Below, one piece after another: positions 5,394-10,225 of a stretch of 10,225 bases of DNA (position 1 is the stretch's first letter; each line of letters opens with the position of its first letter). The DNA is taken from positions 1-10,225 of the forward strand of contig DAOWLV010000070.1 of the NCBI GenBank assembly GCA_030643455.1, in the 5' to 3' direction. The translations under genes and the position numbers were made by a program. Below the pieces are notes generated by a model. That model made no database searches. It was not told the DNA's origin and was given only the letters and a program-made list of their open reading frames with translations. Source of the stretch: Candidatus Krumholzibacteriia bacterium. Lineage in GTDB: Bacteria; Krumholzibacteriota; Krumholzibacteriia; LZORAL124-64-63.

Positions 5394-6979
5394 CCCGCAG
5401 CCAGACAACCCCACTGAAACTCGCCCTGCCCTTCTGGCGCTACGGCGGAATGTTCGGCCCCGATTCCAGCGCCTTCCTGCTGGACAGCGTCATGGATCCC
5501 GATCGCCTGGGCCGGTATTCCTTTCTGGGGGGAGATCCCTCCGCCCTGCTGACCGCGCGGCGTCTAGCCGGCCCAAGTCTGTCGATGGCCCTGACGTTAA
5601 CCACTTGGCGCCAGCCTGATGGAACGCGACTCGCTACCCCTCTGGTCCGGGATTGGTCAGGCGACCCTTTCACCGCCCTACGCGATCTTAACCGTGATTA
5701 TCAACTCGAGTTGAGCGAGAAAAGGCCCCCCGGGGGGCCTTTTCAAAGCGGTCTGATCGGCTATTTCGGCTACGAAACCGGCTATGCCATTGAAGTTCTT
5801 CCTGACACGGGCAAGGACGACCTCCAACTCCCGGACCTCGCTTTCATGGTGGTCGACGAGGTCCTCTGCCACGACCACACAACGGGCGAGACTTTCTTAA
5901 CGATCATCGACCGCGGAGATGCCGATTCTGTCCTCCAGGATTGGCGCACGAATCTGGCTGGCTTCGAAGCGGACGCGGAGGTCAGGAGGACCGGATGCCA
6001 TACCCCCGATTCCCCGGGGCGTCTGGAGGGGTCCGGAGCCAGGAGGGCGGAGGACCCCGGAAGCCGAGCCAGCCGGAGCCATGGATGGCGGAGGCCGGCG
6101 TCCCCGGGAATCGGGGGTATGGCATCCGGTCCTCCTGACGTCCGCGCCCACTTCACAAGAGAGTCATATTGCACCGCCGTCCAGAAGTGCAGAACCCACA
6201 TCTTCGCCGGCGATGTCTTCGAGGTATGCCTCACCCACCGCCTGGAAATGGACCTGCCGGGCACCCCATGGGACCTGTACGGAATCCTGCGGGAAATCAA
6301 CCCCGCCCCCTTCGCCGCCTGGCTCCAGTTCCCCGGCTTCCAGGTGGTCAGCGCCTCCCCCGAGCGGTTCCTCCGGCTGGATAACGACCGAACCGCGGAG
6401 AGCCGCCCCATCAAGGGCACCCGCCCCCGCGGCACGGACCCCACCGAGGACAAGCAGCTTCGCGACGACCTCGCCAACTCGACCAAGGACCGCGCCGAAA
6501 ACGTGATGATCGTCGACCTGGTGCGCAACGACCTGGGCCGGGTGGCCGAGATCGGCAGCGTCGAGGTGCCGGAGTTGCAGACCATCGAGGAATACGCGAC
6601 GGTTTTTCAGATGGTATCGACGGTGCGGGCCCGGCTGCGCGAGGACCGCGACTCCTTCGACCTGGTCCGGTCCTGTTTTCCCGGCGGATCGATGACCGGC
6701 GCGCCCAAGATCGAGGCCATGAAGATCATCGACTCGATCGAGCCCGTGAAACGCGGCGTTTATTCGGGCGCCATCGGCTATTTCGACCATTCCGGGGTGA
6801 TGGACCTGAGCATCGTCATCCGCACCATCGTTTGCCAGGACGGCCGCGCGACCTTCGGGGTCGGCGGAGCGATCGTGGCCGACAGTGATCCGGACGACGA
6901 GTACCAGGAAACCCTCGACAAGGCCAAGGCGCTCATCGCCGCGCTCAACGCGCTGGCCGACACCGGGGAGGCCCCATGA
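5390..6979 (+). CDS. pabB: Aminodeoxychorismate synthase component I (PabB), carrying in-frame palindromic insertions
   Basis: Combines chorismate with ammonia from PabA to give 4-amino-4-deoxychorismate for folate synthesis. The N-terminal domain (1-190) has LLDSVMDPDRLGRYSFLGGDP (30-50, split by a variable turn) and GLIGYFGYE (121-129). The chorismate-binding domain (about 254-520) has AGDVFEVCLTHR, SASPERF (E325), PIKGTRPRG (340-348), ENVMIVDLVRND (370-381), PGGSMTGAPK (431-440) and GVGGAI (490-495). K342 in PIKGT and DLSIVIRT point to PabB; anthranilate synthase TrpE normally has Ala in PIAGT. At 529 aa it is longer than the usual 450-470, and residues 198-250 are exactly a palindromic element (5981-6139) in the interdomain linker. 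Residues 111-118 (KRPPGGPF) are encoded by a second palindrome. The reading frame stays open and all catalytic motifs are intact. It overlaps both neighbours by ATGA. Confidence 0.92.
   Translation: MTRSQTTPLKLALPFWRYGGMFGPDSSAFLLDSVMDPDRLGRYSFLGGDPSALLTARRLAGPSLSMALTLTTWRQPDGTRLATPLVRDWSGDPFTALRDLNRDYQLELSEKRPPGGPFQSGLIGYFGYETGYAIEVLPDTGKDDLQLPDLAFMVVDEVLCHDHTTGETFLTIIDRGDADSVLQDWRTNLAGFEADAEVRRTGCHTPDSPGRLEGSGARRAEDPGSRASRSHGWRRPASPGIGGMASGPPDVRAHFTRESYCTAVQKCRTHIFAGDVFEVCLTHRLEMDLPGTPWDLYGILREINPAPFAAWLQFPGFQVVSASPERFLRLDNDRTAESRPIKGTRPRGTDPTEDKQLRDDLANSTKDRAENVMIVDLVRNDLGRVAEIGSVEVPELQTIEEYATVFQMVSTVRARLREDRDSFDLVRSCFPGGSMTGAPKIEAMKIIDSIEPVKRGVYSGAIGYFDHSGVMDLSIVIRTIVCQDGRATFGVGGAIVADSDPDDEYQETLDKAKALIAALNALADTGEAP
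5701..5714. repeat. 14-bp perfect palindrome inside pabB
   Basis: Reads TCAACTCGAGTTGA, a perfect palindrome ending 4 bp before the GC palindrome at 5719. The same layout (AT-richer palindrome, 4 bp, GC palindrome) occurs at 120-161. The function is unknown, and it may be chance. Confidence 0.4.
5719..5744. repeat. 26-bp perfect GC palindrome inside pabB, terminator-like
   Basis: Every base from 5719 to 5744 pairs about the centre 5731/5732. The core is GGCCCCCCGGGGGGCC, flanked by AAAA on the left and TTTT on the right. It encodes K111-R112-P113-P114-G115-G116-P117-F118, and the opposite strand in register encodes the same eight residues. It shares the C6-G6 core with 140-161 and resembles 2-23. 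As RNA it would form a stable stem followed by UUUU, so partial transcription termination inside pabB is possible. It sits in a loop just before the conserved GLIGYFGYE strand, where length variation is tolerated. Confidence 0.75.
5974..6146. mobile_element. In-frame palindromic (MITE/RPE-like) element inserted in pabB
   Basis: Arms 5981-6014 and 6106-6139 are perfect 34-bp inverted repeats starting GTCAGGAGGACCGG. Allowing one mismatch, the pairing extends outward to 5974 and 6146. The perfect-arm unit is 159 bp, exactly 53 codons. The 91-bp centre contains an imperfect tandem repeat of about 40 bp (CCGGAGCC at 6033 and 6073; GGCGGAGG at 6046 and 6087) and a nested hairpin (GGGGTCC at 6028, GGACCCC at 6052). 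No stop triplet occurs in any frame except one TGA at the outer end of each strand, out of the pabB frame. There is no transposase and no obvious target duplication. A non-autonomous dispersed palindrome is the best reading; copy number elsewhere cannot be seen here. Confidence 0.75.
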
Positions 6980-7596
6980 AAGTCGTGATCCTGGACAACT
7001 ACGACTCCTTCACCTTCAACCTGTTCCAGATGGTGGCCGAGTTGTGCGGCGGGGTCGAACCTCTTGTTTTCCGGAACGACGCTGTTTCCCTGGCCGAAAT
7101 CCGCGACCTGGCACCCGACCGCATCATCATCTCCCCCGGGCCGGGCAGTCCGGAAAAATCCGAATACTTCGGCGTTTGCCGCGAGGTGATCCTGGAGCTC
7201 GGGGAACAGGTGCCGGTATTGGGCGTCTGCCTGGGTCACATCGGCATCGTCGAAGCCTTCGGCGGCCGGATCGTGCGCGCGCCCGAACCGCGCCACGGCA
7301 AGACCAGCTTCATCCTCCACGACGGGACGGGCATCTTCACCGGAATGTCCGAACCCCTGGAAGTGATGCGTTACCACTCGTTGATCGCGGAGAGGGAGTC
7401 GCTGCCGGAATGCCTGACGATCACCGCCTGGACGGACGAAGGTCTGATCATGGGTGTGCGGCACAAAAAATGGCCGATGGTCGGAGTGCAGTTCCACCCC
7501 GAGTCCATCGGCACATCATGTGGCCACGATCTCGTGTGGGCGTTTCTCGAGGGCCGTTATCTGACCGGAGGGCCGGAGGGGCCGCCGGAGATCTGA
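6976..7596 (+). CDS. pabA: Aminodeoxychorismate/anthranilate synthase glutamine amidotransferase (PabA/TrpG)
   Basis: Class I glutamine amidotransferase releasing ammonia for PabB. The 206-aa protein has the family opening ILDNYDSFTFNL (5-16), the oxyanion-loop ISPGPGSP (52-59), the nucleophile loop GVCLGH (83-88, catalytic C85), HGKTS (107-111), RYHSL (132-136) and FHPES (H174, E176), which complete the Cys-His-Glu triad. The position after GVCLGH is normally Gln, a residue contacting the substrate glutamine, but is Ile here (I89). The ATG overlaps the pabB stop as ATGA, with GGGGAGG 5 nt upstream. Pairing with pabB argues for a folate role, though such subunits often also serve anthranilate synthase. 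No pabC follows. Confidence 0.92.
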   Translation: MKVVILDNYDSFTFNLFQMVAELCGGVEPLVFRNDAVSLAEIRDLAPDRIIISPGPGSPEKSEYFGVCREVILELGEQVPVLGVCLGHIGIVEAFGGRIVRAPEPRHGKTSFILHDGTGIFTGMSEPLEVMRYHSLIAERESLPECLTITAWTDEGLIMGVRHKKWPMVGVQFHPESIGTSCGHDLVWAFLEGRYLTGGPEGPPEI

Positions 7597-7695
7597 TAGT
7601 CTGTTTCGAGTTCAAAGTGGCCATCCGGGGCCAAGCGCCCTTATGCTGTATTTCGAAACCGCCCCCCCAAACACGCCGAATTCTGGAGCAAGACC

Positions 7696-9015
7696 ATGGC
7701 TGAAAACCTCGACACACACAATCGCGCCCTCCAGGTGAACCTGGATCCCCGCTTTTACGGTACCTTCGCCGAGATCGGAGCCGGGCAGGAGGTGGCGCGC
7801 TGGTTCCTGCAAGTGGGTGGGGCGGCCGGCACCGTGGCCAAGACCATGTCCGCCTACGACATGAAATTCAGCGACGATATCTACGGCGAGGGCACCCGCT
7901 ATGTCTCCCGCGATCGCATCCTGGCCATGCTGGATCACGAATATGCCCTGCTCATCGAGCGGCTCGGCGAAAAGCGTGGTGCCGAAACCAACTTCTTCGT
8001 GTTCGCTAACTCGGTCTCGGCGCGCAACTACCAGGGCACCAACGAGTGCCACGGCTGGCTGGGACTTCGTTACCAGATGGCGCCACGGGGCGAACCCAGC
8101 GAATTCCTGCTCCATATCAACATGCGGGATACAACGAACAGCCTCCAACAGGAAGCGCTGGGTATTCTGGGTGTGAATCTGCTCTACACCGCGCTGCTCG
8201 GGCCCAAAGACCCGGACGGATTTTTCGCATCGCTTGTGGACGAGCTGAGCCTGGATCGGATCGAGGTCGACGTGATCGAGGCACGGGGCCCGGAACACGG
8301 CACCCACGACGCCTACATCCTGGGCACCAAGCTCGTGCGGGCGGGCCTGGCCCAGGCCGTGATGCTCGGCGCGGACGGGACCCTTGTCCAGCCCTCCGAT
8401 GTCCTCCGCAAGCGCCCGCTTGTGATCGAGCGGGGCATGTTCAAGAACACCCACACATACCAGCAGCAGATGCTGGAGGGATCAGTGCGGCGCCTGCAGC
8501 AGGAGGAGGATTGCGAGCGGGATCCTGTCCTTCTGCCGGAGCTGTCGGTGAACCCGGTTGAGGGATTGGAGGCCCCGGACGAGGAGGAGACATTGCGCCG
8601 CCTGCGTGGAATTACATCCCTCAATCAACCCATCCTTTTGAGCCGCTTTCCCGAGGTCTATCACCTGACCGAGTACCTGCAACGGTACACGACCGAACCC
8701 ATGCGTTTCGTGTTCGGGGTGTCCACCTGGGTACAGGTCCTTCACGATGCCCAGTACCAGAACCTCATGGGTGGCCTGCTGGAAGCCCTGGGAAAACTCC
8801 TGGCGGATCAGGTGAAGATCCACGTCTACTCAATGCAGGTGGAGGCTTACCGGGCGGCATTGCCCAAGAGCTTCGAGATATCAGCCGAGGTTGTGGTGCC
8901 GACCGAAGGGTTGGTCACGGCCGAGAACATCAGGTTCCCGAAACCGGTGGAGCATCTTTACCGGTATCTCTACGAGGCGGGGTGGGTGGCAGCGGTGTCC
9001 CCGGATGAGGCCTAA
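7696..9015 (+). CDS. Conserved protein of unknown function
   Basis: A 439-aa soluble protein with no signal peptide or membrane segment. I recognise it as a conserved bacterial family, with blocks LDPRFYGTFAEIGAGQEVAR (15-34), WFLQVGGAAGTVAKTMSAYD (35-54), NFFVFANSVSARNY (97-110) and EALGILGVNLLY. From memory, relatives are sometimes labelled nicotinate-nucleotide adenylyltransferase or TonB-dependent receptor. I see no nucleotidyltransferase HxGH motif and no beta-barrel or TonB box, so I do not adopt either name. The middle (about 258-300) is charged and variable. GGAG lies 7 nt before the ATG. It follows pabA by 99 bp without a clear terminator, so it may be co-transcribed. Its stop codon overlaps the stop of the convergent small gene. 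Confidence 0.8.
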   Translation: MAENLDTHNRALQVNLDPRFYGTFAEIGAGQEVARWFLQVGGAAGTVAKTMSAYDMKFSDDIYGEGTRYVSRDRILAMLDHEYALLIERLGEKRGAETNFFVFANSVSARNYQGTNECHGWLGLRYQMAPRGEPSEFLLHINMRDTTNSLQQEALGILGVNLLYTALLGPKDPDGFFASLVDELSLDRIEVDVIEARGPEHGTHDAYILGTKLVRAGLAQAVMLGADGTLVQPSDVLRKRPLVIERGMFKNTHTYQQQMLEGSVRRLQQEEDCERDPVLLPELSVNPVEGLEAPDEEETLRRLRGITSLNQPILLSRFPEVYHLTEYLQRYTTEPMRFVFGVSTWVQVLHDAQYQNLMGGLLEALGKLLADQVKIHVYSMQVEAYRAALPKSFEISAEVVVPTEGLVTAENIRFPKPVEHLYRYLYEAGWVAAVSPDEA

Positions 9016-9188
9016 TCTCTTTTCTCGACGGATTCCAGCCGCTTTTCCAGGTCGGCCAACCGCTGTTCCATATCCTTGGAAGGCTTGCCTCCGAGGAAGT
9101 TCACCTTCAGCTTTTCCGCTACATCCAGCAACTGGAGCATGAGCAATATCACCACACAGGCCGCGATGATTCCAACCACTTCCCACAT
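9012..9188 (-). CDS. Small single-pass membrane protein with coiled-coil tail
   Basis: A 58-aa protein starting MWEVVGIIAACVVILLMLQL. Residues 3-21 form one hydrophobic transmembrane segment. A short linker NFLGGKPS (30-37) leads to a charged heptad-like stretch MEQRLADLEKRLESVEKR (40-57), a likely coiled coil. GGAGGGG (9201-9195) lies 6 nt before the ATG, a strong ribosome site that supports a real gene. It begins 15 bp after the stop of the M48 protease gene on the same strand, so the two are probably one operon. The layout recalls PspB, but I see no sequence match. Its stop codon overlaps that of the convergent plus-strand gene by 4 nt. Confidence 0.8.
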   Translation of the reverse strand: MWEVVGIIAACVVILLMLQLLDVAEKLKVNFLGGKPSKDMEQRLADLEKRLESVEKRD

Positions 9189-9203
9189 GATTTTCCCCTC
9201 CGG

Positions 9204-10225
9204 CTAGATTTTGTGCCTGGTTCCGCACCGCGGGCATTTCGCCTCCGGCGCCTTGAAATCCGGCGGGATTTTCAGGACTGTGCCGCAATCGCACTTGATC
9301 TGCTTGTAACCATCCTCGCGGTAGAAAAAATCGTCCACCTGGCGGGCAATTTCGCGTTGCGAGGCCGACACCTTTTCGCGGATCGGAGCCTCGGCCGCTC
9401 CGCTGTCCTCCTTGAGGGCGGAGCCGGGTATCACACCCTTCTTCGCACCCTTCACTTTCATGTAACCACGATCATAATCCGCGAAACTTCCGGCTCCCAT
9501 GGAGCGCAGAATGCGGATCCGCTCGTCGATGGGAGGATGCGTGCTCGTCGCGTTGGCCGCCATGTGATCGACCCGTTTGAGAGGATTGATGATGTACATG
9601 GGGGCCGTCGCGCTGGTCGCCCCGCCCAGCTTGTCGGGTGCGCGGCTGATCTTCTCCAGTGCCGAGGCCAGACCTTCGGGATAGCGGGTGAAGGTGGCGG
9701 CCGAAGCGTCGGCCAGGTATTCACGTTTGCGCGATACGGCGAAGTAGATCAACCGGGCCAGGATTGGCGCGAGAATCATCAGCACGATAGCGATGATAGC
9801 GATGATGCCCGACCCGTCCTGCCCGCCGTCGCGCCGTGACCGGCTGCGCCCGCCCCCGAACCACATGCCGCGCAGGCCGACCTCGGCCAGGATGACGATC
9901 GCTCCGGCCAGCACGCCCGCAAAGAGCATCAGCTGGATGTCCCGATTGCGGATATGGCCTATCTCGTGGGCGATCACGCCCTGCAGTTCGTCGCGGGTGA
10001 GCCGTTTGAGCAGCCCGCTGGTCACCGCCACCGATGCGTTTTCGGCCCGCCGCCCGGTGGCGAACGCGTTGGGCGCCGGATCGTCGATCACGTAGATCGC
10101 CGGCATCTTGGCCAGACCGGCGGCCAGGGTCATTTCCTCGACCACATTGAACAGGATCGGCAGGTCTTTTTTCTCGACCTTGCGCGCGCCCGAGACCGCC
10201 AGCATGACGTGGTCACCCTGGAACC
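9204..10225 (-). CDS. HtpX-like M48 zinc metalloprotease with C-terminal zinc ribbon (5' end outside window)
   Basis: Membrane protease of the M48B (HtpX) type, expected to degrade misfolded membrane proteins. Residue numbers here count from the ATG at 10205. DDPAPNAFATG (41-51) is the family block, HEIGH (H80, E81, H84) binds zinc, and E162 in REYLAD is the third ligand. Hydrophobic segments lie at about 92-110 and 134-156, separated by a Gly/Arg-rich loop. The tail carries C305-x-C307 and C324-x2-C327, a zinc ribbon absent from classical HtpX. The frame stays open to the window edge, reading FQGDHV before the ATG, which aligns with the HtpX family ahead of MLAVSGA. The real start and the N-terminal membrane hairpin therefore lie beyond 10225. 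Last partner in the operon is the 58-aa gene. Confidence 0.9.
   Translation of the reverse strand, partial: FQGDHVMLAVSGARKVEKKDLPILFNVVEEMTLAAGLAKMPAIYVIDDPAPNAFATGRRAENASVAVTSGLLKRLTRDELQGVIAHEIGHIRNRDIQLMLFAGVLAGAIVILAEVGLRGMWFGGGRSRSRRDGGQDGSGIIAIIAIVLMILAPILARLIYFAVSRKREYLADASAATFTRYPEGLASALEKISRAPDKLGGATSATAPMYIINPLKRVDHMAANATSTHPPIDERIRILRSMGAGSFADYDRGYMKVKGAKKGVIPGSALKEDSGAAEAPIREKVSASQREIARQVDDFFYREDGYKQIKCDCGTVLKIPPDFKAPEAKCPRCGTRHKI

Noticed and set aside
5981..6139. Possibility that the pabB insertion breaks the gene (pseudogene) or is an intein or intron.
   Set aside because: The length is a multiple of three, the frame stays open, and the downstream catalytic domain is intact. 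There are no splicing blocks or intron core, and 53 residues is too short for an intein.
5782..6585. A long 267-codon minus-strand frame opposite pabB, plus shorter ones across 5897-6151.
   Set aside because: The plus-strand frame is a clear PabB with all motifs. The antisense frames arise from GC-rich codon bias and from the stop-free palindrome, and the peptides match no family I know.
7597..7695. Looked for a terminator and promoter between pabA and the 439-aa gene.
   Set aside because: GGCCATCCGGGGCC (7618-7631) can pair weakly but has no T-run, and no clear -35/-10 pair is visible.

Overview
The window is bacterial chromosomal DNA: GC-rich, tightly packed, with mostly housekeeping genes and one short AT-rich patch near the left end. 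Genes overlap by ATGA or sit 14-32 bp apart, several have Shine-Dalgarno sites, and there is no sign of phage, plasmid or CRISPR. The gene set (deoxynucleoside kinase, HtpX-like protease with a C-terminal zinc ribbon, Mut7-C protein, PabB/PabA) suggests a Gram-negative-type, probably uncultured lineage. No rRNA or other marker is present, so the phylum is only a guess (FCB-superphylum-like).

Layout. Positions 1-255 hold a terminator-like hairpin, an AT-rich stretch with two operator-like 16-bp palindromes, and a second GC hairpin. Positions 256-4568 (minus strand) read, in transcription order, CPBP-family membrane protein, ADP-ribosylglycohydrolase-family protein, deoxynucleoside kinase, adenosine deaminase and purine nucleoside phosphorylase. 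The last four form a compact purine (deoxy)nucleoside salvage operon. Positions 4629-9015 (plus strand) hold a Mut7-C RNase-domain protein, pabB, pabA (each joined to the next by an ATGA overlap) and, after a 99-bp gap, a conserved protein of unknown function. Positions 9012-10225 (minus strand) hold an M48/HtpX-like protease whose start lies beyond the window, followed by a 58-aa single-pass membrane/coiled-coil protein that has not been named before here.

How they work together. Kinase, ADA and PNP route purine (deoxy)nucleosides either to monophosphates or to free bases, and the ADP-ribosylglycohydrolase may supply ribosylated substrates. PabA and PabB make aminodeoxychorismate for folate. 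The protease and its small partner look like a membrane quality-control pair.

The most unusual signal is inside pabB. The gene carries a 159-bp (53-codon) palindromic element with 34-bp perfect inverted arms, inserted in frame in the linker before the catalytic domain. It contains no stop triplet in any frame except one at the far end of each strand. Upstream in the same gene is a 26-bp perfect GC palindrome of the same class as the terminator-like hairpins at the left end of the window. Both resemble selfish palindromes that tolerate in-frame insertion in genes, as the Rickettsia palindromic elements do.
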